64,000 bases of DNA from Rhodobacter sp. (GTDB lineage: Bacteria > Pseudomonadota > Alphaproteobacteria > Rhodobacterales > Rhodobacteraceae), in the NCBI GenBank assembly GCA_020637595.1, contig JACKKE010000001.1, positions 310,001 through 374,000 on the forward strand, in the 5' to 3' direction. This document shows, one piece after another, positions 17,841-25,426 of the stretch. The first letter of the stretch is position 1. Every line of letters starts with the position of its first letter. The notes under the pieces are model-generated. The model saw nothing but the letters and a program-made list of their open reading frames with translations. It was not told the origin of the DNA and made no database searches. The position numbers were made by a program, and so were the translations under genes.

Positions 17841-17884
17841 GTCTGTAACTCCTGAAGATGTCTGAAACGGCTGTGCTGTCTGGC

Positions 17885-18301
17885 TCAGCCGCCGCAGCCA
17901 CCGATGGTCACCTTCACTTCGACCGCGGTCGAAGCATAGCTGCCATCAGCCATCTTGGCGATCGCCATCACGTCCTGGGTGCGGCCCAGACGGATGCGGG
18001 TGGCGACCATCGACGAGCCCGAGCCCGGGCCGAACACGAAGCGGCCGACGTTCGGGGTGGGGTTGCCGGTGGCGATCAGCATGATCTCGGTCGCGCCAGC
18101 GGCTTCGACCGAAATCGGAACGGTGTTGCCGTTCTCGGCGATTTCCGGGGCGGTGATGGTGACACCGCCTTCGGCGACCGCAGCGCCGCCGGTGAAGGCA
18201 GCAACGGCGTCGTCGACGGGGGTCGCCGAGGCGGTCAGCGGCAGCGCGGCGAGGGCCGAGGCGCCGAGACCGATCGCGAGGGTGTCGCGTCTTGTCAGCA
18301 T
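17885..18301 (-). CDS. soxY: SoxY, sulfur-carrying subunit
   Basis: A 138-residue protein with Tat signal MLTRRDTLAIGLGASALA and the invariant C-terminal swinging arm VTIGGCGG, whose Cys carries the sulfur chain through the whole pathway. It is the central substrate carrier for SoxXA, SoxB and SoxCD in the periplasm. It is 39 bases after soxX. Confidence 0.95.
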   Translation of the reverse strand: MLTRRDTLAIGLGASALAALPLTASATPVDDAVAAFTGGAAVAEGGVTITAPEIAENGNTVPISVEAAGATEIMLIATGNPTPNVGRFVFGPGSGSSMVATRIRLGRTQDVMAIAKMADGSYASTAVEVKVTIGGCGG

Positions 18302-18340
18302 GGAAGGGCTCCTTTTCTCAGAGAGTCGGGGCCGACCGGA

Positions 18341-18823
18341 TCAGTCGGTCAGCGTCATCAGATAGGCGAGGGTGTCTTCGAGCTGCTGCGCGGTCAGCAG
18401 CGGGCCGAAGGTTTCGGGGTTCGCCGCACGGGCGGTGAAACCGTCACCGGGGCGAATGAAGCCCGTGGTGCGATAGAAGGCCGGCATGCGGGTGTCGGGG
18501 AACATGTGCTTGGCGTCGACCAGGATGCCGCGCAGTTCGGCTTCGCTCCAGCGGCTGCCGACACCGTCCAGCGACGGGCCGATGTTGCCCTGGAACTGGA
18601 CGTTCGGCAGGGCCGAGATTTCGTGGCAGGCGACGCAGTTACCCTGGGCGCGGCTCGAAACCACGGCGACCCCGTCGGCGGCATTGCCCGGCGCGCCGGT
18701 CAGCGATTCGGCGATGGCGACGTTGTCGGTCCACACCACGTCACCGGGCGCAACCTCGGCGCCCGCGATCCCGGCGTAGGCGAGTCCGGCGAACACGAGG
18801 CCGGTCACAGCTTTGAGCTTCAT
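18341..18823 (-). CDS. soxX: SoxX, monoheme cytochrome subunit
   Basis: A 160-residue exported cytochrome: signal LKAVTGLVFAGLAYAGIAGA, heme motif CVACH, and distal Met in FPDTRMPAFY. It forms SoxXA with SoxA and accepts the two electrons from thiosulfate coupling. The start at 18823 follows GGGAGGAC; an in-frame ATG 18 bases upstream would lack that site. It is the first core structural gene after a 194-base gap that holds a hairpin, an AT-rich block and a possible 27-residue leader frame. Confidence 0.92.
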   Translation of the reverse strand: MKLKAVTGLVFAGLAYAGIAGAEVAPGDVVWTDNVAIAESLTGAPGNAADGVAVVSSRAQGNCVACHEISALPNVQFQGNIGPSLDGVGSRWSEAELRGILVDAKHMFPDTRMPAFYRTTGFIRPGDGFTARAANPETFGPLLTAQQLEDTLAYLMTLTD

Positions 18824-19017
18824 GGATGTCCTCCCTGACATTCAGCAGATGGCTTTGCGCTCTCCCAAACGCATCCCGAAGGCATCGTAGCCCATGGCAT
18901 ACAGGATCGGCAACAGAAAATTCATCTATCTGCATATAGAGGGTTTGTAAAGGAACCTTGCCCGCCGCAGACGGCGACGGGCAAAGAAAAACACGGCCGG
19001 CCGACGCCACGGGGGCG
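18824..19017 (-). promoter_or_regulatory. soxX: soxW-soxX control region
   Basis: The gap holds a hairpin at 18960-18982 (CGCCG/CGGCG core), placed like a terminator or attenuator of soxVW. Downstream comes the locally AT-rich stretch 18915-18950, with TTTACA and TATATG elements. In Paracoccus and Pseudaminobacter, SoxR is reported to bind the soxS-soxV and soxW-soxX gaps, so an operator is expected here. No clean repeat shared with the soxS-soxV gap was found by eye beyond a TTCAT core. Confidence 0.5.
18842..18925 (-). CDS. possible 27-residue leader peptide upstream of soxX
   Basis: A short frame ending 18 bases before soxX and reading in the same direction. It begins MNFLLPILYAMGYDAF, has a basic middle (RLGERK) and ends in Cys. 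No strong ribosome site precedes it, and the AT-rich stretch around its start may be promoter or operator DNA instead. A leader or small membrane peptide is possible, but chance is not excluded. It does not resemble any sox protein I know. Confidence 0.3.
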   Translation of the reverse strand: MNFLLPILYAMGYDAFGMRLGERKAIC

Positions 19018-19617
19018 TCAGTTGTCGGTGGTGTTGAGGTTGCGCGCGACGTAGTGCTGGAAGTGCTCGTCGCCCTCATAGCCGCGTTCGAGAACCCATT
19101 GCAGCATCAGCCGCGTTGTCCCGCGCTCGAACGCGCCGGGCATGATCATCACCGCGTTCTCGGCGGCGGTGCCCGATTCGGGAACCTCCTCGGGCATGAA
19201 CAGCAGGGTCGGGGTGAACACCACGCCCCAGCGCCGCATCATGTCGCGTTCGTCCAGCTCGGTGCCGTCGAAATCGGTGACCGGAACGTTGCCGAACAGG
19301 TTCATCTGCACGACAAAGTAATCCTCGCTGAGCATGCGATAGATCTCGTCGTCGATATAGACGTGCTGGTGCATCCGCGTGCAGTAGATGCAGCCGCGCT
19401 GCTCGACCATGATCAGCATGCGCTTGCCCGCGGCGCGGGCTTCCTCGAGGTCGTCGCGCATGTCGCGGAACGTCTCGACGAACCAAGCGGGCTTGTGCAG
19501 GCCGTCTTCGCCCAGCGGCGGTTCGGGGTGATCGGCGCGCGCCATGCGGGTCGTCGCGGCGGTGGCGAGGCCGGCCGCGGCAAGGCCGGTCAGGAAGGTG
19601 CGGCGGTTGGCAGTCAT
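19018..19617 (-). CDS. soxW: SoxW, periplasmic thioredoxin
   Basis: A 199-residue thioredoxin-fold protein with a Tat-like export signal (NRRTFLTGLAAAGLATAATT) and a redox motif CIYC in MVEQRGCIYCTRMH, followed by the cis-Pro region GVVFTPTLLFMPEE. In Paracoccus SoxW accepts reducing equivalents from SoxV for periplasmic thiol maintenance. It follows soxV by 23 bases. Confidence 0.88.
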   Translation of the reverse strand: MTANRRTFLTGLAAAGLATAATTRMARADHPEPPLGEDGLHKPAWFVETFRDMRDDLEEARAAGKRMLIMVEQRGCIYCTRMHQHVYIDDEIYRMLSEDYFVVQMNLFGNVPVTDFDGTELDERDMMRRWGVVFTPTLLFMPEEVPESGTAAENAVMIMPGAFERGTTRLMLQWVLERGYEGDEHFQHYVARNLNTTDN

Positions 19618-19640
19618 AGGTTACTCCTTCGACAATCGAA

Positions 19641-20378
19641 TCAGCCGATGCTGCCCATCCAGGGCATCACTTCGATCAGCCATTGCGCGATATAAGACAC
19701 CGTATTCGTCGCAATCAGAACGGCAAACAGGACCAGCATCGCGCCCATGATCTTTTCGACATGCTGCAGCTTGTCGCGGTGCCGCGAGACCCAGTTCAGG
19801 AACGGCTTGGCGAACAGCGCAGCGATCACGAAGGGCAGGGTCATCGACAGCCCGTAGACCGCCAGCAGTGCCGCGCCGCGGGTGATGTCGCCCATCCCCG
19901 AGGCGATCATCAGGATCGCCGCCAGCGCCGGGCCGACGCAGGGCGTCCAGCCAAAGCCGAAGGCGAGGCCCATGACATAGCTGCCCACGAACGACTGGGG
20001 CGAGCCCGCGTTCTCGATACGCGCCTGGCGATAAAGCAGCGAGATCTTGATGATCCCGAGGAAATGCAACCCGAACACCAGCAGCACCGCGGCGGCCACG
20101 TATTGCAGCGTGTCGCGCCACTGGATGAAAGCCTGACCCAGCGCCGTCGCGCCCATGCCCAGCAGCACGAAGATCGTGGTCACGCCCAGGGCAAAGGCGA
20201 TGGCCGACAGCACCAGCCGGCGCTGTGCACCGGGGGCCAGGCCCGAGTCGGCGCGCAGTTCGGCCATCGACAGGCCGGCCATGTAGCACAGGTAAAACGG
20301 CACCATCGGCAGGATGCAGGGCGACAGGAATGACAGGATTCCCGCCAGCGCCGCGCCGCCGAAACTGATATCGAACAT
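19641..20378 (-). CDS. soxV: SoxV, CcdA-type thiol-electron transporter
   Basis: A 245-residue membrane protein with six hydrophobic segments of the CcdA/DsbD-beta family. Conserved cysteines lie in FLSPCILPMVPFY (helix 1) and GWTPCVGPAL (helix 4). It moves electrons from cytoplasmic thioredoxin to periplasmic SoxW and SoxS, keeping the SoxY carrier thiol active. It is the first gene of the minus-strand sox operon. Confidence 0.92.
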   Translation of the reverse strand: MFDISFGGAALAGILSFLSPCILPMVPFYLCYMAGLSMAELRADSGLAPGAQRRLVLSAIAFALGVTTIFVLLGMGATALGQAFIQWRDTLQYVAAAVLLVFGLHFLGIIKISLLYRQARIENAGSPQSFVGSYVMGLAFGFGWTPCVGPALAAILMIASGMGDITRGAALLAVYGLSMTLPFVIAALFAKPFLNWVSRHRDKLQHVEKIMGAMLVLFAVLIATNTVSYIAQWLIEVMPWMGSIG

Positions 20379-20562
20379 GTAGATCGTCCTCCAGCGATGG
20401 ATCGCCGGCGTCCGCTCCTCAGGGACGCTTGCTCGAACGATCCAACAATATTACAATGTTCATATGTATAAGAACCGCCGTCAATCTGGAATCGCCATGC
20501 GGACCAGATGCAGGGCGCCGGTTCGGGGCCAGTGACGGGCCGTTTGTGATCGGAGGTGTGGA
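20379..20562. promoter_or_regulatory. divergent soxV / soxS control region
   Basis: 184 bases between divergent operons. The stretch 20445-20475 is strongly AT-rich (AATATTACAATGTTCATATG) in otherwise GC-rich DNA and is the best place for the two promoters and an ArsR-family SoxR operator. A small hairpin (GCGTCC/GGACGC, 20408-20428) lies in the soxV leader. SoxR binding to this gap is known in related organisms; the exact site here is inferred. Confidence 0.55.
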
Positions 20563-20946
20563 ATGATCGCACGTCATTTGCGCGGGGCCGCGGTTTCGAT
20601 GGTTTTTCTGGCGTTGTCTGCGCTACCATCGGCCGCGCAGGAGTTCCGCCTCTTGATGATCGAACAGGTCGGCTGCTATGTCTGCGCTGCGTTCAACCGC
20701 GACATCGCACCGGCCTATGAGGTGTCGCCCGAGGGAGCCTTCGCGCCGCTGGTTCATGCGGACCTGCGCGGACCGCTGCCCGAGGGTGTTACCCTGGTTT
20801 CGCGCCCGTTTGTCACGCCGACCTTCATTCTGATCGGTCCGGACGGCGCCGAAGTCGAACGGTTGATCGGGTTTCCGGGCGAGGATTTCTTCTGGCCCTA
20901 TGTCAACGAGATGTTCGACCGGGCCACGGCTGCTGTCTCGGGGTGA
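20563..20946 (+). CDS. soxS: SoxS, periplasmic thioredoxin
   Basis: A 127-residue exported thioredoxin-like protein: signal ALSALPSAAQ, redox motif CYVC in MIEQVGCYVCAAF, cis-Pro in RPFVTPTFILIG. In Paracoccus pantotrophus SoxS is needed for full Sox induction and for reactivating SoxYZ. It is divergent from soxV and upstream of soxR. The ribosome site is CGGAGGTGTGGA. Confidence 0.88.
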   Translation: MIARHLRGAAVSMVFLALSALPSAAQEFRLLMIEQVGCYVCAAFNRDIAPAYEVSPEGAFAPLVHADLRGPLPEGVTLVSRPFVTPTFILIGPDGAEVERLIGFPGEDFFWPYVNEMFDRATAAVSG

Positions 20947-20958
20947 ACGCGCTCGGGG

Positions 20959-20978
20959 CCCGGCATCGTGATGCCGGG
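20959..20978. promoter_or_regulatory. 20-bp near-perfect palindrome between soxS and soxR
   Basis: CCCGGCATC-GT-GATGCCGGG starts 13 bases after the soxS stop. There is no T-run. It could form an RNA hairpin limiting read-through into soxR, or be a dimer binding site. Confidence 0.45.
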
Positions 20979-21052
20979 GCAGATGGAGCCGCGTCAAAGG
21001 GGGAGGACGCGCGCGACAGGGTTCCGGCCTGACCGGGACGGGTGGAGTGGTG

Positions 21053-21445
21053 ATGGCGCCAGATGGCAAGAACCTGCGCGATGCCGAGGATTTGAGCCAG
21101 CCGCAATGGCAGGATGGCGAGTGCCAGGCCGCCTCGATCCCCGCCGATGTTCTGGCCGAGGAAGCGCGCATGGCGGCGGATTTCCTCAAGGCGCTGGGGC
21201 ACGAAGGCCGGCTGATGATGCTCTATCACCTGTGCGACCGCGACCATTCCGTGACCGAGCTGGAGCAGCTGATCCATTCCCGGCAGGCGGCGGTCAGCCA
21301 GCAGCTGGCGCGGCTGCGTCACGAAAAGCTGGTGTCGACCCGGCGCGAGGGCAACCAGATCTTCTATTCGCTGGCCGATCCCAAGGTCCGCGAAATGGTG
21401 CGGGTCATCCAGCGCCTGTTCCGCAACCATCCCAGGCGGCGCTGA
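21053..21445 (+). CDS. soxR: SoxR, ArsR-family repressor of sox genes
   Basis: A 130-residue winged-helix regulator. The recognition region is VTELEQLIHSRQAAVSQQLARLR and the wing is VSTRREGNQIFYSLAD. Cysteines at ECQAAS and HLCDRD are candidates for the thiol switch that senses sulfane sulfur in this family. The start at 21053 follows GGTGGAG; a GTG six bases earlier is an alternative. Family knowledge says it represses soxS-soxV and soxW-soxX promoters until thiosulfate or persulfide appears. Confidence 0.9.
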   Translation: MAPDGKNLRDAEDLSQPQWQDGECQAASIPADVLAEEARMAADFLKALGHEGRLMMLYHLCDRDHSVTELEQLIHSRQAAVSQQLARLRHEKLVSTRREGNQIFYSLADPKVREMVRVIQRLFRNHPRRR

Positions 21446-21478
21446 CCGACCCGTGCGTCCCGGCGGCGAAAGACGCAT

Positions 21479-21492
21479 CTGATCCAGATCAA
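21479..21492. promoter_or_regulatory. FNR/FnrL-type box upstream of soxT
   Basis: CTGATCCAGATCAA matches TTGAT-N4-ATCAA at 9 of 10 fixed positions and lies 59 bases before the soxT-like start. The spacer CCAG is identical to that of the box at 37107. This suggests oxygen-responsive expression of the transporter apart from soxSR. Confidence 0.5.
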
Positions 21493-21551
21493 TGCGATCG
21501 CAACGGAAACCGGGCATCTGCAACGCGGACTGACAGACCGGAGGCCTTGCC

Positions 21552-22619
21552 GTGGACAGTTTCATAGCCTTCATCGAATGGATCGGCGAATCGAACGCCG
21601 AGGCGTTGTTCGGCTTGCTGACCGGCGCCTTTTTCGGCATCGCCGCACAGCGGTCGTCGTTCTGCCTGCGGGCGGCGACGGTCGAATTCGCCCGCGGCAT
21701 CATGGGCGGCAAGGTGGCGGTCTGGCTGCTGACCTTCTCGACCGCGGTCGTCTGGGTGCAGGCAGCCCAGTATTTCGGCCTGTTCCGGGCCTCGGACAGC
21801 CGCATGATGTCGGTCGCGGGTTCGTGGTCGGGGGCGGTGATCGGCGGGCTGATGTTCGGCGTCGGCATGGTGCTGGCGCGCGGCTGCTCGGGGCGGCTTC
21901 TGGTGCTCGCGGCGACGGGGAACCTGCGCTCGGTGGTGTCGGGGCTGATCTTTGCGGTGGTCGCGCAGATGAGTCTGCACGGCTGGTTGGCGCCGTTTCG
22001 CAACTGGATCGCCGCGCTGTGGACCACGCCGAACGGGCGCAACCTGAACCTGTTGACGATGATCGGCCTGCCGGATGTCGCGGGGCTGGTGCTGGGGCTG
22101 ATCCTGGCGGTGGTGGCGATCGCCGTGGCGCTGCGCGCGCAGATCGGGGCGCGGGTGCTGGTCTTTGCTTCGGGGGTGGGCTTCTCGGTCGCGGTCGGCT
22201 GGGTGCTGACCTGGAACCTGGCGCAGGTCGCCTGGGATCCGGTCAACGTGACCTCGGCCACCTTCACCGGTCCCTCGGCCAACACGCTGATGTTCTTCCT
22301 CGAGGAGTCGCCGGCGCTGCGGTTCGATATCGGTCTGGTGCCGGGTGTGTTCCTGGGCGCGTTCCTGGCCTCGTGGTTCTCGGGCACGTTCAAGTTCCAG
22401 GGCTTTGAGAATGAAGCGAACATGCGCCGCTCGATGACCGGGGCCGTGCTGATGGGCTTTGGCGGGATGCTGGCCGGCGGCTGCGCGATCGGCGCCGGGG
22501 TCACGGGCGGCTCGATCTTTGCGGCGACGGCCTGGCTGGCGCTGTTCTGCATGTGGATCGGCGCGATGCTGACCGATGTGCTGGTCGACCAGCGGGGGCG
22601 CCGGCCGCAGCTGGCCTGA
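21552..22619 (+). CDS. soxT: SoxT-type YeeE/YedE sulfur transporter
   Basis: A 355-residue membrane protein of the YeeE/YedE family with many hydrophobic segments. It has the conserved cysteine motifs RSSFCLRAATVEF, LARGCSGRLLVLA and LAGGCAIGAGVTGGS, which in thiosulfate-transporting YeeE relay the substrate. The position after soxS-soxR matches soxSRT of Pseudaminobacter. It probably imports thiosulfate or a sulfane species for the cytoplasm, or for SoxR sensing. GTG start after CCGGAGGCC. Confidence 0.83.
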   Translation: MDSFIAFIEWIGESNAEALFGLLTGAFFGIAAQRSSFCLRAATVEFARGIMGGKVAVWLLTFSTAVVWVQAAQYFGLFRASDSRMMSVAGSWSGAVIGGLMFGVGMVLARGCSGRLLVLAATGNLRSVVSGLIFAVVAQMSLHGWLAPFRNWIAALWTTPNGRNLNLLTMIGLPDVAGLVLGLILAVVAIAVALRAQIGARVLVFASGVGFSVAVGWVLTWNLAQVAWDPVNVTSATFTGPSANTLMFFLEESPALRFDIGLVPGVFLGAFLASWFSGTFKFQGFENEANMRRSMTGAVLMGFGGMLAGGCAIGAGVTGGSIFAATAWLALFCMWIGAMLTDVLVDQRGRRPQLA

Positions 22620-22747
22620 ACCGCATCACCCTTTCAGATCGGCGAAATCTCGGGCGCGGCGGGGAAAACCGGCCGCGCTTTCCCCTTTTTGCTGCGGGCC
22701 GGGCGGGGCTAACTGCGCCAAGGGAAGCGAAAAACAAGGGGAAACAC

Positions 22748-23038
22748 ATGGAACTCATCGTCAGCCTGATCGCCGGTGCCGTCGGCGGGAATATCGCCGG
22801 CATGGCCGTGAACCGGATCAATCAGGGCACGCTGATCAACTCGCTGGCGGGGATCGTCGGCGGCGGCGTTGGTGGACAGATCCTGTCGTTCTTCGGCGCC
22901 GAAACCCTGGGCGCGGCAGCAACGGCTGGCGGCTCGCTGGATCCGACGGTTCTGGCCGGGCAGATGGCCTCGGGCGGCGTCGGCGGAGCGGTGGTGCTGG
23001 CTGTGGTCGGCGCGATCCGCAACGCGCTGGGTCGCTGA
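22748..23038 (+). CDS. glycine-rich small membrane protein
   Basis: A 96-residue protein with two hydrophobic glycine-rich segments: MELIVSLIAGAVGGNIAGM, with NSLAGIVGGGVGGQILSFFG behind it, and a C-terminal GGVGGAVVLAVVGAIRNALG. GxxxG-type spacing suggests helix packing in a membrane. It has a good ribosome site (AAGGGGAAACACATG) and its own intrinsic terminator, so it is likely a real monocistronic gene. Such proteins are common in alphaproteobacteria without known function. It lies between the two sulfur transporter loci, but a link is not shown. Confidence 0.7.
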   Translation: MELIVSLIAGAVGGNIAGMAVNRINQGTLINSLAGIVGGGVGGQILSFFGAETLGAAATAGGSLDPTVLAGQMASGGVGGAVVLAVVGAIRNALGR

Positions 23039-23104
23039 GCAAACCCGTCTCGCGGGCGCGCGGCCCATTCCCATCCCGGTGTCGGGCGTCCTGCGGGGCG
23101 GTTG

Positions 23105-23135
23105 CCGGGGGGCTGGCAGGCCCCCCGGCCTTTTG
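23105..23135 (+). terminator. intrinsic terminator
   Basis: A 9-bp GC stem (CCGGGGGGC/GCCCCCCGG) around TGGCAG, followed by CCTTTTGG. It is placed 66 bases after the glycine-rich small gene and just before the convergent metallo-hydrolase stop. Confidence 0.7.
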
Positions 23136-23138
23136 GTG

Positions 23139-24056
23139 TCAGGCTTCGGCCACGAAACGATAGCCGTCGTCGCGGCGCTCGACATGGCCCAGTCCGCCCG
23201 GCAGGTGGAAGCCGGCGATGCGCATCTGCCCGTCGGTGATCTGGTCGAGCAACCCGACGCGGGTCTGCGCGGCCATCGCCCCGTCCTGATCCGAACCGGT
23301 GATCCAGTCGGGTTTGGCAAAGGCGACATGGTGGTTGCCCAGCGAATCGCCCACGACCATCAGGCTCTCGGATCCGTCGCGCAGCTCAAAGGCCATGTGC
23401 CCCGGCGAATGGCCGAAGGTTGCGCGGGCGGCGACGCCGGGCAGGATCTCCTCGCCGTCTCCAAAGAAGGTGATCATGTCGGCCAGCGCCTCGAGCCGAC
23501 GCTGTGCGCCGACCGCAAAGGCCTGCCGTGCCTGACCGATGGTCGAGACGGTGTTGGCGTCCATCCAGTAGTCGAACTCGGCCTGGCCCATCAGGATCTC
23601 GGCATTTGGCAGGAAGGAATCGCCGAAATCGTCCAGCACGCCCCACAGGTGATCGGGGTGGCCGTGGGTAAAGACCAGATGCGTGATGTCCTCGGGGTAG
23701 AGGCCCAGCGCCTCGAGGGTCTCGGGCAGCAGACCCGCGGTCGGCTGGAATTCGGTCCCCGAGCCCACGTCGAACAGGATCACCCGGTCCTCGTGGCGCA
23801 GCAGCGTCACGTTGCACGGCGGCGTCAGCGCGCCGGGGCCGACACCGGCCTCGGCCAGGATCGGCGCCAGCGCCTCTTCGGACAGCTCGCCCAGGATGAA
23901 ATCGCGCGGCAGCGTCAGATACCCGTCGGACACGATGTCGATGCGCATCGCCCCCATTTCGGCCGTCGCCTGGGCTCGGGCCCGGCTGAGCGGCAGCGCG
24001 GTGGCAGCCATTGCCATCGAACTGCCGAGGGTAAAGGCACGTCTGGAAATCTTCAT
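23139..24056 (-). CDS. Tat-exported metallo-beta-lactamase-fold hydrolase (SoxH/SoxG-like)
   Basis: A 305-residue protein with Tat signal MKISRRAFTLGSSMAMAA. The MBL metal site is THGHPDHLWG, then FGHSPGHMAFE and VVGDSLGNHH. The start at 24056 follows GGGGGGATTCC and gives the Tat motif. Paracoccus carries soxG and soxH metallo-hydrolase genes after soxF; this gene sits instead between the two YeeE/YedE transporter genes. A SoxH-type accessory role in the periplasm is plausible. Other exported MBL enzymes, including quorum lactonases, share this architecture. Confidence 0.75.
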   Translation of the reverse strand: MKISRRAFTLGSSMAMAATALPLSRARAQATAEMGAMRIDIVSDGYLTLPRDFILGELSEEALAPILAEAGVGPGALTPPCNVTLLRHEDRVILFDVGSGTEFQPTAGLLPETLEALGLYPEDITHLVFTHGHPDHLWGVLDDFGDSFLPNAEILMGQAEFDYWMDANTVSTIGQARQAFAVGAQRRLEALADMITFFGDGEEILPGVAARATFGHSPGHMAFELRDGSESLMVVGDSLGNHHVAFAKPDWITGSDQDGAMAAQTRVGLLDQITDGQMRIAGFHLPGGLGHVERRDDGYRFVAEA

Positions 24057-24285
24057 GGAATCCCCCCATGTCGGGCGCCCGGTCGGGGCGCGGTTGGTCC
24101 TCATGGGCGCGAGTGGGAGAGCACGCGCCCGGTTGTCCGCGACCATAGTCCGGCGGCCCGGAAATGCAAGCTTTATTCACGATTGTGCATGTTTGGGCCG
24201 GCGCGCGGGCGCCATTCGGGGGCTTGCCTTTTGGCGCCCGAACCTGAATTCTCGTGCGACTTCGAAACGGGAACGGAGGCGCGGC
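24057..24285. promoter_or_regulatory. divergent region between MBL hydrolase and YeeE/YedE gene
   Basis: A local AT-rich stretch at 24161-24192 (AAGCTTTATTCACGATTG) is flanked by an inverted ATGCA/TGCAT pair 17 bases apart. It is the likely promoter area for one or both genes. No named operator was recognised. Confidence 0.4.
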
Positions 24286-25332
24286 ATGGACAGCATCCCT
24301 TATGGCGTTCTGGCGGCCCTGGTCGGGCTGGTGGGCGGCGTGGTGCTGGGACTGGCCGCGCGGCTGGGCAATTTCTGCACGCTGGGGGCGCTGGAAACCG
24401 CGGTCTATGGCAGCGATCAGCGTCGCCTGCGGCTGTGGGGGGTGGTGCTGGCGGTCGCGATCTTCGGCACCTATCTGGGGGCTGAACTGGGCATCGTCGA
24501 GATTGCCGAGACCTATTATCACCAGATCACCTGGAATCCCTGGGCCTCGATCGCCGGTGGGCTGATCTTTGGCTATGGCATGGCGCTGGCCGGCAATTGC
24601 GGCTTTGGCGCGCTGGTGCGGTTCGGCGGCGGCGATCTGCGCTCGCTGGTGGTCGTTGTGGTGATGGGGATCTTCGGCTTCATCACCCTGTCCGGCCCGC
24701 TGGCCCCGCTGCGCGTTGCGCTGTTCGAGCAAACGATGGCCCACAGCCCGCAGGGCATCGCCGCCACGGTCGAGGCGATCACCGGGATCGGACCGATGGC
24801 GACCGCCAGCGTTCTGGCGCTGGGATTTCTGGTCTGGGGGCTGGCCTATGGCCCGCTGCGCCGCGACGCGCGCGAGATCGCCTGGGGCGTGGTTGCCGGT
24901 CTGGCCGTGGTCTGGAGCTTCTGGGGCACGGGTTGGATCACGTCCGAAAGCATGGGCGCAGTGCCGACCGAGGGGCTGTCCTTTACCGCACCGGTCGGCC
25001 GCACGCTGATCTTCCTGATGACCTCGACCGCCGGCGGAATCAACTTTTCCGTCGGCTCGGTGCTGGGGGTGATGGCGGGTGCGCTGGCCGGGTCGCTGTG
25101 GCGGGGTATGTTCCGCTGGGAGGCCTGCGAGGATCCGCGCGAACTGGGCCGCCAGGTCGGTGGTGCGGCGCTGATGGGCATCGGCGGGGTGATCGCGCTG
25201 GGGTGCTCGGTCGGGCAGGGGGTTTCGGCCTTTGCGACGCTTGCCTGGTCGGCGCCGGTCACTTTGGCGGCGATCGCCGCCGGGGCGCTGATCGGCCTGC
25301 GCGGGTTGATCGGCGCGGCCGAGGCCGAATAA
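24286..25332 (+). CDS. second YeeE/YedE-type sulfur transporter
   Basis: A 348-residue membrane protein with the family cysteine motifs ARLGNFCTLGALE, MALAGNCGFGALVR and IALGCSVGQGVSA, and about nine hydrophobic segments. The start at 24286 follows GGAGGCGCGGC; the longer open frame upstream overlaps the metallo-hydrolase gene on the other strand and is rejected. It is divergent from that gene across 229 bases. Like the soxT copy it probably carries thiosulfate or another sulfur compound; the two may differ in substrate or conditions. Confidence 0.82.
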   Translation: MDSIPYGVLAALVGLVGGVVLGLAARLGNFCTLGALETAVYGSDQRRLRLWGVVLAVAIFGTYLGAELGIVEIAETYYHQITWNPWASIAGGLIFGYGMALAGNCGFGALVRFGGGDLRSLVVVVVMGIFGFITLSGPLAPLRVALFEQTMAHSPQGIAATVEAITGIGPMATASVLALGFLVWGLAYGPLRRDAREIAWGVVAGLAVVWSFWGTGWITSESMGAVPTEGLSFTAPVGRTLIFLMTSTAGGINFSVGSVLGVMAGALAGSLWRGMFRWEACEDPRELGRQVGGAALMGIGGVIALGCSVGQGVSAFATLAWSAPVTLAAIAAGALIGLRGLIGAAEAE

Positions 25333-25426
25333 CGGCCAGCTCTCCTCCAACCGACCATCGGCGGTTTCCTTCCCCTTTGGTCTGACGTATGTCACGGGGC
25401 CAAACCGCCCAGACAGGACCACGCCC

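Noticed and set aside
25382..25395. CTGAC-N4-GTCAC as a second type of FNR box before the DMT exporter gene
   Set aside because: Two mismatches to TTGAC-N4-GTCAA and no supporting context.
23386..25422. A 678-codon open frame antisense to the second YeeE/YedE gene
   Set aside because: It runs through another frame of the metallo-hydrolase gene and is low-complexity Arg/Gly/Pro-rich, typical of shadow frames in GC-rich DNA.
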